Shown here piece by piece: positions 1 to 8,736 of a stretch of DNA of 64,000 bases. Made by a program: the position numbers and the translations under genes. The stretch covers positions 49,970 to 113,969 of the forward strand of contig CAZYMU010000003.1 of NCBI GenBank assembly GCA_964648465.1. The letters are read 5' to 3'. This DNA is from Aminicenans sp964648465 (GTDB lineage Bacteria > Acidobacteriota > Aminicenantia > Aminicenantales > Aminicenantaceae). Under the pieces are notes generated by a model. That model did not search any database. It was not told the origin of the DNA and was given only the letters and a program-made list of their open reading frames with translations. The stretch's first letter is position 1. Each line of letters begins with the position of its first letter.

Positions 1-1
1 A

Positions 2-265
2 AACGTACTCGGTCCTCTGATTTTATGGCTGATTAAAAAAGATGAATCTCCATTTGTTGATAACCAGGGAAAAGAATCCCTTAATTTCCAGATATCAATG
101 TCTATCTACTGTCTTGTTTCTGCCATTCTCATTGTTATAGTGGTCGGAATTTTTCTTTTAATCGCGTTGGGAATACTGGATGTTGTGTTTGTAATTATCG
201 CTTCTATCAAAGCAAACAGCGGCGAAAAATACCGTTATCCGTTGACTTTAAGACTTGTAAAATAA
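2..265 (+). CDS. DUF4870/Tic20-like membrane protein (C-terminal part)
   Basis: The reading frame is open from the window edge and ends at TAA; the start lies outside. The visible 87 residues begin with a GPLILWLIKKDESPFV segment, continue with NQGKESLNFQ and then a long hydrophobic stretch, and end with a basic, polar tail. This order (GPLIxWLxKK, then a conserved Q..ESLNFQ, then two membrane helices) is that of the DUF4870 family, small integral membrane proteins distantly related to Tic20. The biochemical role of the family is not established. A short gap separates it from the next small membrane protein. Confidence 0.8.
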   Translation, partial: NVLGPLILWLIKKDESPFVDNQGKESLNFQISMSIYCLVSAILIVIVVGIFLLIALGILDVVFVIIASIKANSGEKYRYPLTLRLVK

Positions 266-314
266 TTTTTGATTTGTACTGAAAAAACTTCAAGCTGTTA
301 AACTTTAAATTAAA

Positions 315-515
315 ATGATATTAAAATTTTTATTATGGCTAATTCTATTAGTGCTTTGCTGGCCTTTGGCTCTTCTGGCTCTTATTTTATATCCTATCGT
401 ATGGCTCCTTTTAATCCCTTTCCGGGTTCTTGGTATTACAGTGAATGCAGTATTCGGATTATTTAAAGCTATTATTACTCTTCCTGTGCGAGTACTTAAG
501 GGCCCCGGGAGATAA
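315..515 (+). CDS. Small hydrophobic membrane protein
   Basis: This 66-residue protein is almost entirely hydrophobic: one long Leu/Trp-rich segment covers residues 3-37 and a second amphipathic stretch residues 40-58, ending with a short basic tail. It probably spans the inner membrane once or twice. I recognise the general pattern of short conserved hypothetical membrane proteins but know no function. No convincing Shine-Dalgarno sequence precedes the ATG. It follows the DUF4870 gene by about 50 bases and may share its transcript; an inverted repeat begins right after its stop codon. Confidence 0.65.
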   Translation: MILKFLLWLILLVLCWPLALLALILYPIVWLLLIPFRVLGITVNAVFGLFKAIITLPVRVLKGPGR

Positions 516-518
516 AAA

Positions 519-544
519 AGGTACCAGGTACAAAAACGGTACCT
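519..544. repeat. GGTACC inverted repeat
   Basis: The arms AGGTACC (519-525) and GGTACCT (538-544) are perfect complements around a 12-base loop, with an A-run before and a short T-run after. It may end transcription of the small membrane-protein gene. The motif AAAAAAGGTACCAGGTAC at 515-532 recurs in variant form near 27366-27386, so it is probably a dispersed repeat. Confidence 0.5.
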
Positions 545-594
545 AGCATTTTTCCTTAGTCGGATTTTTTTGTGTGATTTAATGTGTATTGCCC

Positions 595-1803
595 ATGGGA
601 GTGAGGAGAAAAACGAGAATCAAACTAGTCTTGGGGATTGTTCTGCTGTGTTGTCTCGGAACGTTTGAATTATTCGGTTGTATATACAATGTGCGTGATG
701 TAGGTTTTGTTAATCTCATTCCAATTCCATACAGATTATACTGCTTTATCCAGGATGATACTCCTGCAGAATTTACTTCAGATTTCGAGCAAATATCTTA
801 CGCGACTTTCATGGATTGCAACGTAAAAATTGAAATAATCAATACAGACAGGGGAAAAGACCATCCTGCAATGGAGTATTTCCATTTGTGGGAGATAGAA
901 TCATTCCCTGCCACTGTTCTGATTTCACCAAACGGAAGGTCAATGGTTCTTCCAATATCACTTCCTGGGAAAACATTCAAAGAATCAATCAGATCTACAC
1001 TTGAAAGCATTGTGACTTCTTCTAAAAGAAAGGAAATATTAGAGCATATTATCAAGTCATACTGTGTACTTCTTTTGATTGAGGGAAGTGATGAGGCTGA
1101 AAACAATAATGCATATGCCGTAGTACAAAGTGCCATGAAAAAAATTGCAAGTATAATGCCTCAGCTGCCAAAGCGCATCGAGGAACCGCCTTTCTTGATT
1201 TCAGTGAAAAGGGAACTGGTCCCTGATGAAAGTATACTGCTTTGGAGTCTTGGTTTTGATGTAAATCAGGTGAGAGGACCGTGTGTAGCTATTATTTACG
1301 GGAGAGGACGGAAGATCGGGCCTCTTATTTATGGAACACAGCTTACAAGAAGCAAGATGTTTAATATCCTATCACTGATCGGCCTTTCATGTGAGTGCGG
1401 ACTGGATAAGAAATGGATGATGGGCACAATGATTCCTCTCAAGTGGGGAGAAAAGATTCAATCTGACATTGTGAGATTTCTTGGTTTTGATGCTGAAAAC
1501 CCGATGGTAAAAACAGAAATAAGCAGTATTATGTCTTTCGATTTTTCCCTTGGGAAGGAAGATGATTGGGGTTCAGAAGATACACTAGACAGGTACAGCG
1601 AGGAAGTCTTAAAATTTGGAATCGGAGTTGCAGTTGCTAGAGTTTCTCCTGCTAGGCTCCAGGAATTCATTTCTCCGGTATCTTCAAATTCAAAATCAGG
1701 CTTAAACTTAAAAATTTTACTCTCTTTAATTGGGATAGTGGTTTTATTGGTCCTGGCAGGAGGTGGGTTTGTTTTGCTCTGGGCAAGGAGAAAGATGTCA
1801 TGA
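595..1803 (+). CDS. Membrane-anchored thioredoxin-fold-like protein
   Basis: About 402 residues with an N-terminal hydrophobic segment (residues ~9-30) and a C-terminal transmembrane helix followed by a basic end (LLWARRKMS), so most of the chain should lie outside the cytoplasm. Around residues 96-108 the text ESFPATVLISPNGR resembles the cis-proline region of TlpA/thioredoxin folds, but no CXXC is present, so a redox role is not supported. The stop overlaps the start of the downstream permease (ATGA), which points to coupled translation in one operon with the ABC permease, ATPase and lipoprotein. A TTG six bases upstream (589) is an alternative start; neither has a clear ribosome-binding site. 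Function unknown. Confidence 0.7.
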   Translation: MGVRRKTRIKLVLGIVLLCCLGTFELFGCIYNVRDVGFVNLIPIPYRLYCFIQDDTPAEFTSDFEQISYATFMDCNVKIEIINTDRGKDHPAMEYFHLWEIESFPATVLISPNGRSMVLPISLPGKTFKESIRSTLESIVTSSKRKEILEHIIKSYCVLLLIEGSDEAENNNAYAVVQSAMKKIASIMPQLPKRIEEPPFLISVKRELVPDESILLWSLGFDVNQVRGPCVAIIYGRGRKIGPLIYGTQLTRSKMFNILSLIGLSCECGLDKKWMMGTMIPLKWGEKIQSDIVRFLGFDAENPMVKTEISSIMSFDFSLGKEDDWGSEDTLDRYSEEVLKFGIGVAVARVSPARLQEFISPVSSNSKSGLNLKILLSLIGIVVLLVLAGGGFVLLWARRKMS

Positions 1804-2951
1804 CGGTTTTTCAACTCATATTCCGGGAAATAATAAAAAGAAAACTGAATTTTACCCTGAGTTTGCTGGCTGTTGTGATTACTGCTTCAATATTTGTTTC
1901 TTTTTTTACAACGGGTCAAGCTTCTAAGAATGAAACCATCCGGCTGATGCGGGATATAGGATTTAATCTCCGAATCATTCCGGAAAAAACAGATATGGCA
2001 GAATTCTGGAAAACAGGTTTTTCAGAATACACAATGCCAGAGAGCCATGTATACAAGCTGGCCTCTTTTAATGGCCTCTCTTATGCCCATTTAACAGCTG
2101 TTCTTCAGAGGAGAATCATTTGGAAAGATATGGATGTCATATTGACTGGTATTTCCCCGGAGGTGCCGTCTGTTGGAAGGAAAAAAACTCCAATGTTTTT
2201 TTCAATCAAGCCAGGAAATGTTTATGTCGGATTTGAAGTAGCACGAAGAATGGGGCTTAAAAAAGGCGAAGAAACGGATATTCTTGGCAGCTTATTCTCC
2301 ATAGAAAAGGTGCTCCCGGAGAGCGGGAGTGAAGATGATATCCGGATATATGCTCATCTTCATGATGTGCAGGCTGTTCTGGGAGAGGAGAATAGAATCA
2401 ATGAAATAAAGGCGCTTCATTGTTTATGCATTATAAAAAACAGCGCAACCGATTCCATTACCATGCTCCGCGAGCAGTTGTTGCGTGTCCTGCCGGACGC
2501 AAAAGTGCTTTTGATCCGAGCAATCGCAACAGCGCGTGAGCAGCAGAGATACATGGCTGAAAAATACTTCGCATTTATTATCCCGGTTTTAGTAGTTGTA
2601 AGCATGGCATGGATTGGTATTTTAGCATTGATAAATGTTCGGGAAAGACGTCAGGAGATAGGCATTATGCGGGCAGTTGGTTATGGTTCTGGCAGGATAG
2701 CAGTGCTTTTTCTCGGGAAGGCTGTTTTGATTGGATTGATTGCGGCGGCGGCTGGCTATGGTATAGGCACATGGCTTGCTTTAGAATTTGGGCCTGATAT
2801 TTTTAGAGTAACTGCAAATATGATAACACCTGAAATTAAAATATTTTACTGGGGCCTGATTGCTACTCCTTTATTTTGTGCACTTTCATTTTTTATTCCA
2901 GCAATGATGGCAGTAACTCAAGACCCTGCTGTTGCACTGAGGGAGAGATAA
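1800..2951 (+). CDS. FtsX/MacB-type ABC transporter permease
   Basis: A 383-residue protein with the FtsX/MacB plan: one transmembrane helix near residues 18-36, a large extracytoplasmic domain (~40-255), then three helices in the C-terminal third with the typical linker ALINVRERRQEIGIMRAVG between helices 2 and 3 (around residue 280). Permeases of this family usually do mechanotransmission across the periplasm rather than classical transport. Its start overlaps the preceding stop by four bases, and the ATPase gene starts two bases after its stop, so the two form a transporter pair. The substrate is unknown; the neighbouring lipoprotein is the obvious candidate client or partner. Confidence 0.9.
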   Translation: MTVFQLIFREIIKRKLNFTLSLLAVVITASIFVSFFTTGQASKNETIRLMRDIGFNLRIIPEKTDMAEFWKTGFSEYTMPESHVYKLASFNGLSYAHLTAVLQRRIIWKDMDVILTGISPEVPSVGRKKTPMFFSIKPGNVYVGFEVARRMGLKKGEETDILGSLFSIEKVLPESGSEDDIRIYAHLHDVQAVLGEENRINEIKALHCLCIIKNSATDSITMLREQLLRVLPDAKVLLIRAIATAREQQRYMAEKYFAFIIPVLVVVSMAWIGILALINVRERRQEIGIMRAVGYGSGRIAVLFLGKAVLIGLIAAAAGYGIGTWLALEFGPDIFRVTANMITPEIKIFYWGLIATPLFCALSFFIPAMMAVTQDPAVALRER

Positions 2952-2953
2952 GA

Positions 2954-3616
2954 ATGATCAGGCTGGAAAGGGTAAGCAAAATTTATCAAACAAGGCATAG
3001 TGATATAAGAGCTCTTGATAAAGTTAGCCTCGACGTAAAAGAAGGTGAGTTTCTTGCTGTACGTGGGCCAAGCGGGAGTGGGAAAACAACTCTGCTGTTT
3101 TCCATAGGAGGAATGCTCCGCCCAACAGAAGGCAATGTTATAGTAAACAACCACAATCTTTATGCTATAAGCAAGAGACAGAGGGCTAAATTCAGAGCCT
3201 GGAACATAGGTTTTATCTTCCAGATGTTTCATCTGGTTCCGTATTTGAATACAGTCGAAAATGTGCTTTTAGCTGCCAGTATTGGGACAAAATGCTTTGG
3301 TCCAGAAGATGCAAAAAGTTTACTGAATCGCTTAAGCCTGTCAGATCGGATGTATCATAGGCCTTCAGAATTGAGCACGGGTGAAAGGCAGCGTACCGCC
3401 ATGGCTAGGGCAATGCTTAAGCGTCCAGGAATTATCCTTGCTGATGAGCCTACAGGCAATCTTGACCCTGAAAACGTGGACGAAATTTTAAGGTATATTG
3501 TTGAATATAACCAAAGTGGAGGAACTGTAATTCTTGTAAGCCACAGGAAAGTAGTAGATAACTATGCCAGCCATGTGATTCATTTGAAAGATGGTCATAT
3601 ACAAAAGTATGAATAA
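2954..3616 (+). CDS. ABC transporter ATP-binding protein (MacB/LolD type)
   Basis: A 220-residue nucleotide-binding subunit. Visible motifs are Walker A GPSGSGKTT (about residues 37-45), Q-loop FIFQMFHLVPYL, an ABC signature with Ser-Thr-Gly (LSTGERQR instead of the common LSGGQQQR), Walker B IILADEPTGNLDPE and the H-loop VSHRK. I chose the ATG at 2954, two bases after the permease stop, because the family starts with MIRLERVSKxY and a purine-rich GAGAGATAAGA precedes it; an in-frame upstream start at 2876 would overlap the permease gene. It energises the FtsX-type permease just upstream. Confidence 0.93.
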   Translation: MIRLERVSKIYQTRHSDIRALDKVSLDVKEGEFLAVRGPSGSGKTTLLFSIGGMLRPTEGNVIVNNHNLYAISKRQRAKFRAWNIGFIFQMFHLVPYLNTVENVLLAASIGTKCFGPEDAKSLLNRLSLSDRMYHRPSELSTGERQRTAMARAMLKRPGIILADEPTGNLDPENVDEILRYIVEYNQSGGTVILVSHRKVVDNYASHVIHLKDGHIQKYE

Positions 3617-3637
3617 TCCAGGAGTACCTGGATTATT
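3612..3637 (+). terminator. Perfect 11-bp hairpin overlapping the ATPase stop
   Basis: AATAATCCAGG (3612-3622) and CCTGGATTATT (3627-3637) are perfect complements around AGTA. The TAA stop of the ATPase gene (3614-3616) lies inside the 5' arm. No T-run follows, so a factor-independent terminator is doubtful; it may be a processing or attenuation hairpin, or a dispersed repeat: the arm CCTGGATTATTCA recurs at the border of the repeat at 27435-27572. Confidence 0.55.
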
Positions 3638-3653
3638 CAAGGGAGAGATATAA

Positions 3654-6600
3654 TTGAAATACAAAATACTATCATCCGCAAAATTGGCAATATTTACAAG
3701 GAAGTATGTAGTTGTATTTGTAATTTTACTGTTTTTTATAGTGTCGACTAGCTGCAGTACTCACAGTACAGGAGATTGGAGCACATACAGGCATGACAAT
3801 GCCCGGAGTGGTATTACGGCCGAGACCCTGGCTGTCCCCATGGCTTTGCGATGGACATTTGAGCCTACTCATCCGCCTGAACAGGCTTGGCCAGAGCCTG
3901 GAGAAGAGATGGAAAGAATGCATTATGATAATGCTTACCATATTACTGCAGCCAGGGGAATGGCATATTTTGGTTCTTCAGTGGATAACAAAGTCTACGC
4001 GTTAAATGCTAATACAGGAAGAATAAGATGGGCTTTTTTCACCCAGGGGCCGGTCCGTTATGCTCCGACTGTCTGGAAGAACAGGCTTTATTTCGGATCG
4101 GATGATGGTTATGTCTATTGCCTCAGGGCAAAAACCGGGAAATTAAGATGGAAATACAGTGCGAGCCCACGTGAGGAAAGGGTACTCGGGAACGGAAGAA
4201 TGATATCTCTCTGGCCTGTAAGAACGAGTGTAATTATTGATGATGAAATTATTTATTTTGGCGCAGGAGTCTTTCCTTATGAAGGTGTTTACATTTATGC
4301 TGTAAACGCCTTGGATGGTTCTGTTATATGGAAAAACGATACAATCGGTGACCATGAGCATGAACTTGCCTACGGCGGTATATCGCCCCAGAGTTATCTG
4401 ATAGCTTCAGAGAATATTCTCTATGTGCCTTCAGGGAGGGCTATGCCTGCAGCATTTAGACGAAAGAGTGGGGAGTTTCTTTATTATCTATTACCTGGAG
4501 CCAAGGTTGGCGGCACATGGGCGCTGCTGAATAAAGACAAGCTGATCGCTGGAGTAGATCTTTCGGGCACTCCCGCAAAAAGAGTCTATGAGGAACAGAC
4601 AGGGGCAAGAGAAAACATTATGGATAATATGCATGCATGGTTTCCAGGGATTGACCTTATTGTAACCCCTGATGTTTCCTATACGCTCACTGAGAAAGGA
4701 ATTTATGCTTTAGACAGGGAAAAATATATTGTTGTTAGAAATAGTAAACTGGACCTTCTGATGAAGGAACGGCATAAACTGAGAGATAAACGCTCAGAAA
4801 TTATAAAAAAGATCCAGGAAGCTGACAGGGAAGCAAGAGAAGAAATATATAATTTAGCTGTAGAAGAAATTGAGAAGAAGCTGATGGATTTAGCCAAAGA
4901 GGAGAAAAGCTTAAAATCTTCAATCTATAGATGGAAATATTTAAGTGATGACCTGTGTTGTTTAATACTTGCAGGGAGTAAAATCTTTGCTGGGGGAGAG
5001 GGGACTGTGCTTGCTGTGGATATACAGACCGGCAGGGAACTCTGGAGATTTGAGATACAAGGCAAAGCCCTTGGACTGGCTGCTGCAGATGGAAAGCTGT
5101 TTGTTAGCACTGACAATGGCAGGATTTACTGTTTTGGAAAAGGTAGAGCAGCCGGAGGAAAAAAGGTCAGCCCTGCTGTTAGTTCTTCGCCTTATAGAAA
5201 GGACAATCTGACCGGAGTTTACGAATCAGCGGCAGAAAAAATAATAAAAGACACAGGGATAAAGAAAGGATACTGTCTTGTTCTCGGCTGCGGGGAAGGC
5301 AGGCTTGCTTTTGAGCTTGCCAGACGCAGCGAACTGAAAGTCATCGGTATCGAGAATAACCCAAAGAAGGTTAAGGCAGCCAAACATAAATTAGATTCTG
5401 CAGGAATATATGGTTCAAGAGTAGTAGTTGAACAATGGGACCTGTCCACGCTTCCGGACTATTTTGCCGACTTAATTGTGTCAGAGAAAGCGATGATTTC
5501 GGGTAAAATAAATAGTTCCCCTGAAGAAGTATACCGTGTTTTAAAACCATTTGGAGGTATGGCTTATTTTGGACAGCCTGCTGAACTATCCGGAAGCAAG
5601 AGATCGCTCGATTTGCAGGTTCTACTTGAATGGCTGAGAAAATCCGGGGCCCCTGAGCCGGAAGTGACTGAAGAAGGTGGCATATGGGCAAAAGTAACCA
5701 GGGGAAAGTTAGAAGGAAGCGGAAGTTGGACAGAACTTTATGGCAATCCTCAGAATACGGCAAGCTCCGGAGACGAGCTGGTCAGAGGACCGCTTGGAGT
5801 CCTGTGGTTTGGAGAGCCGGGCCCTGAGAGAATGGTGGAGCGTCATGCAAAGGCAGCCAGCCCAGTTTCAATCAATGGGCGCGTATTTATCCAGGGAGAA
5901 GAGGTTATTATGGCTTATGATGTTTTTAACGGGACATTGCTCTGGGAGAGAAAGATTGATGGAGCTGTACGGGCTAGGGCGGATGTGGATGGAGGAAATC
6001 TTGCAGTTACTGATAATATACTCTATGTGGCAGCTCATAAAAAATGTTACTGCCTGGATCCTGCTACTGGGAAAACTATTAAACTATTCGAAATTCCTCC
6101 GCCTTCAGACGGAAGTTCAAGGCGCTGGGGATATATATCTTACATGAATAATATCCTCTACGGGTCAAGAGCTGAACCTTTGAATAATAATTATTTTGCC
6201 TTTTGGAATTTACTCATCGAAAATGGAAGATGGAGAAATAAAGATGATATTCCAGTGGAACATATTGAAGAATACAATAGTTTGGTATCAAAGTACCCAG
6301 TGCCGGATGATAGACTGCGGGCCGACTTTAAAAGGTCAGGAGCATTATGGGAATATATGGCAGATTTTCCTGACTGGGAAAATTATAACAGTTCGAACAG
6401 GGCTTTAACAGGGAATATGATGGCAAGCGACATGGTTTTTGCCATGGACCCTGATACAGGAAAACTTTATTGGAAATATCAGGGAAAAAAAATATCTCAT
6501 ATAACTGTTAGCTTGGGAGACGGGAAGATATTTTTTGCAGAAAGTGCTGTTTCGGCAGAACAAAAGAGGAAAGCGTTTCAAGAGAAGAAAAAATTCGCAA

Positions 6601-8309
6601 GAAAGGGAATTTATGAAGAAAGCAGTGAAAAGGAAGACTACAGGGATGCGGATGTAAGAGTCGTTGTATGTCTGGATGCTGTTTCAGGAAAGGAGCTCTG
6701 GGAAAAGCCTGTGGATTTTACCGGTTGTGGGGGCGACAGTCTGGGATCAGCCTATCAGGACGGTGTTTTATTGTTTTTTGCAAACACAGGAAACCACGAT
6801 GCCTGGAGATTTAGCGATGGTCTTTTACGATGGAAAAGGCTTACTGCTTTATCAGCTAAAAATGGTGATATTCTGTGGTCTCGTCCAATAAACTGCCGGG
6901 TCCGTCCCGTGATAGTAGGAAATTGGGTTTTCATTGAGCCCCGGGTTTGTGACCTTTATACGGGCGAGATAAAGATGCGTTCTCATCCGGTTACAGGCAG
7001 GGAAGTACCATGGGAGTACTTGCGGCCAGGCCATACATGTGCCATTTCTTCTGCTTCTGCGCATTCTCTCTTTTACCGCTCTTATTGCACGGCAATCTAT
7101 GACTTTACAGGGGATAGTGGGTTAAACCTTTTCGGGGCTATTCGCCCCGGCTGCTGGATAAATATGATACCAGCTAACGGTCTTTTGCTGTTTCCTGAAG
7201 CAAGCTCAGGCTGCACCTGTTCTTTTCCTCTCAGATGCTCGTTAGTCTTAAAACACAAAGAAAAAAGAGTCCAGCCGTGGAGTGTATTTATAACACATGG
7301 CTCAATGACTCCTGCCAAGCATTTTGCAATAAATCTTGGTGCTCCAGGGGATATGAAGGATAATAATGGCTCTGTCTGGTTTGCTTACCCTAATCCGAAA
7401 ACTGAATCTTTATCAAATCATTTTCCCAATTATGGAGTTAAGTTTGATATTAATGATGAAATCTTAACTGATATGGGTTATTTCTGTAGTGATTTTAGAA
7501 ACGCAGCTTTTGAAGGGACGGATAAACCGTGGCTATTTACTTCCGGATGCATTGGCTTGAAACGCTGTAAGGTCCAATTGATTGAGGATATGTGGGGTGA
7601 GAAACCGGGCGTTTACACCGTGCGACTTGGGTTTTATGCTTCATCGAGTGACAGACTAGGCCAGCGTGTATTTGATATTATTCTTCAGGGAGAACCTGTG
7701 TTGAAAGATTTCGATATACTCAAAGATGCAGGTTCTGCAAATAGAGCAGTTATCAAGGAATTCAAGAACATAAATGTAAAAAATTTTCTTACGATTGAAC
7801 TATCCTCAAAAGAGGAAAATCCAACCATGGCTAACGCCCCTGTAATTAACTTCATAGAAGTAATGAGAGAGGATAGTGCCGCAGATTTAGAGAGACTGAA
7901 AGCTTTAAGCCAGGGTAGGGCGGCGGTCTTGCTGGACGAGGCAAAAGGCGAAATTAGAAGGGGAAATTATAACAAGGCACTTGCGAAATATCATTTGGTT
8001 TTTGATGCCGCTCCTTCAGGACGTTTTAAACAGCGGGCACTGGAAGGCATGGCTGCAATAGGAAGCCCGGAGTCTTTAAGCCGGATAACAAAATACTGTA
8101 GGGATGTTGCACCAATACTCTGGAATTATAAGGAGCCAAACACTGATATTAAAAACAGCGCCATAAGAGTTTTCATTGCTGTTGCTAATAATATTGCTAA
8201 AAGCGATAAGAAGAAAGCCCTCAGGATGTTAAACTATGCCCTGACGATCACAGATGTGGATATGCGTAAGCAGGTTGTTTCAAGCCTCAAGAAATATCAG
8301 ACTAACTGA
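3654..8309 (+). CDS. Lipoprotein with PQQ-type beta-propellers, embedded methyltransferase domain and malectin-like domain
   Basis: A 1551-residue protein starting at TTG behind GGGAGAG. Residues 1-34 form a lipoprotein signal ending in VSTSC, so the mature protein should be lipid-anchored outside the cytoplasm. Domains seen: PQQ-like propeller blades (YALNANTGRIRW, YCLRAKTGKLRW) at ~50-345; a charged coiled coil at ~363-427; a further blade to ~500; a class I SAM-methyltransferase-like domain at ~525-650 with glycine loop VLGCGEGRLAFELA; a second propeller from ~690 to 1180; a malectin-like domain at ~1318-1406; and a TPR-like tail. Quinoprotein propellers in this family need not bind PQQ. 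A SAM-dependent fold in an exported lipoprotein is odd, since SAM is cytosolic. Genes upstream encode an ABC permease/ATPase pair. Confidence 0.88.
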   Translation: MKYKILSSAKLAIFTRKYVVVFVILLFFIVSTSCSTHSTGDWSTYRHDNARSGITAETLAVPMALRWTFEPTHPPEQAWPEPGEEMERMHYDNAYHITAARGMAYFGSSVDNKVYALNANTGRIRWAFFTQGPVRYAPTVWKNRLYFGSDDGYVYCLRAKTGKLRWKYSASPREERVLGNGRMISLWPVRTSVIIDDEIIYFGAGVFPYEGVYIYAVNALDGSVIWKNDTIGDHEHELAYGGISPQSYLIASENILYVPSGRAMPAAFRRKSGEFLYYLLPGAKVGGTWALLNKDKLIAGVDLSGTPAKRVYEEQTGARENIMDNMHAWFPGIDLIVTPDVSYTLTEKGIYALDREKYIVVRNSKLDLLMKERHKLRDKRSEIIKKIQEADREAREEIYNLAVEEIEKKLMDLAKEEKSLKSSIYRWKYLSDDLCCLILAGSKIFAGGEGTVLAVDIQTGRELWRFEIQGKALGLAAADGKLFVSTDNGRIYCFGKGRAAGGKKVSPAVSSSPYRKDNLTGVYESAAEKIIKDTGIKKGYCLVLGCGEGRLAFELARRSELKVIGIENNPKKVKAAKHKLDSAGIYGSRVVVEQWDLSTLPDYFADLIVSEKAMISGKINSSPEEVYRVLKPFGGMAYFGQPAELSGSKRSLDLQVLLEWLRKSGAPEPEVTEEGGIWAKVTRGKLEGSGSWTELYGNPQNTASSGDELVRGPLGVLWFGEPGPERMVERHAKAASPVSINGRVFIQGEEVIMAYDVFNGTLLWERKIDGAVRARADVDGGNLAVTDNILYVAAHKKCYCLDPATGKTIKLFEIPPPSDGSSRRWGYISYMNNILYGSRAEPLNNNYFAFWNLLIENGRWRNKDDIPVEHIEEYNSLVSKYPVPDDRLRADFKRSGALWEYMADFPDWENYNSSNRALTGNMMASDMVFAMDPDTGKLYWKYQGKKISHITVSLGDGKIFFAESAVSAEQKRKAFQEKKKFARKGIYEESSEKEDYRDADVRVVVCLDAVSGKELWEKPVDFTGCGGDSLGSAYQDGVLLFFANTGNHDAWRFSDGLLRWKRLTALSAKNGDILWSRPINCRVRPVIVGNWVFIEPRVCDLYTGEIKMRSHPVTGREVPWEYLRPGHTCAISSASAHSLFYRSYCTAIYDFTGDSGLNLFGAIRPGCWINMIPANGLLLFPEASSGCTCSFPLRCSLVLKHKEKRVQPWSVFITHGSMTPAKHFAINLGAPGDMKDNNGSVWFAYPNPKTESLSNHFPNYGVKFDINDEILTDMGYFCSDFRNAAFEGTDKPWLFTSGCIGLKRCKVQLIEDMWGEKPGVYTVRLGFYASSSDRLGQRVFDIILQGEPVLKDFDILKDAGSANRAVIKEFKNINVKNFLTIELSSKEENPTMANAPVINFIEVMREDSAADLERLKALSQGRAAVLLDEAKGEIRRGNYNKALAKYHLVFDAAPSGRFKQRALEGMAAIGSPESLSRITKYCRDVAPILWNYKEPNTDIKNSAIRVFIAVANNIAKSDKKKALRMLNYALTITDVDMRKQVVSSLKKYQTN

Positions 8310-8333
8310 CAAAATTTATTTTAAAAAAGACAC

Positions 8334-8419
8334 TTGACATTCATATTTTATGTGTTAACCTATATATGTAAAGTTAATAGTTGTTAACTTAATTATATTT
8401 GGTTAGCAATTATTAACTT
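8334..8419 (+). promoter_or_regulatory. Promoter and GTTAAC-type operators for the HTH-Fic pair
   Basis: TTGACA (8334-8339) is followed 16 bases later by TAACCT (8356-8361), a plausible sigma-70 promoter. Two related imperfect palindromes follow: AAGTTAATAGTTGTTAACTT at 8371-8390, and at 8401-8419 GGTTAGCAATTATTAACTT, whose reverse complement matches the first at most positions. A GTTAAC core also sits at 8354-8359 and again near 8431. Repeated palindromes just before a small HTH gene suggest autoregulation by the antitoxin; that is inference. Confidence 0.55.
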
Positions 8420-8463
8420 AAAAAGTCAGAGTTAACGGTAAAAATATACTTAGGAGCAATATT

Positions 8464-8736
8464 ATGAAAGTGAACGATATAGGAGTGGAAAAGTATTTCA
8501 CAGTTACTCAGCTAGCAGACATTTTGGGTATTAGCAGGGTAGCAGTTCATAAAAAAATAAAAAATGGAGAGATTAATGCTAAAAAAATTGGGAATATTTA
8601 TGTAATTCCCAAATCTTATGTTTCAGAAGTTTTTAGACATGCTTTAAGCCCCCATTGGAAAGGAATAATTAAAAAAGCTGTCAATAAAACGGTCAAAGAA
8701 TATGGCGATGTGCTTATAAAATTAGGAAATGAATAG
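8464..8736 (+). CDS. Excisionase-type HTH antitoxin/regulator
   Basis: A 90-residue protein with a MerR/excisionase-type winged HTH at residues 11-55 (YFTVTQLADILGISRVAVHKKI, then a KKIGNIYVIPKS wing). AGGAG lies a suitable distance before the ATG. Its TAG stop overlaps the GTG start of the Fic gene by one base, so the two are translationally coupled. In HTH/Doc-type modules the first gene is commonly the antitoxin and transcriptional autorepressor; upstream palindromes support that. It could alternatively be a plain DNA-binding regulator. Confidence 0.8.
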   Translation: MKVNDIGVEKYFTVTQLADILGISRVAVHKKIKNGEINAKKIGNIYVIPKSYVSEVFRHALSPHWKGIIKKAVNKTVKEYGDVLIKLGNE

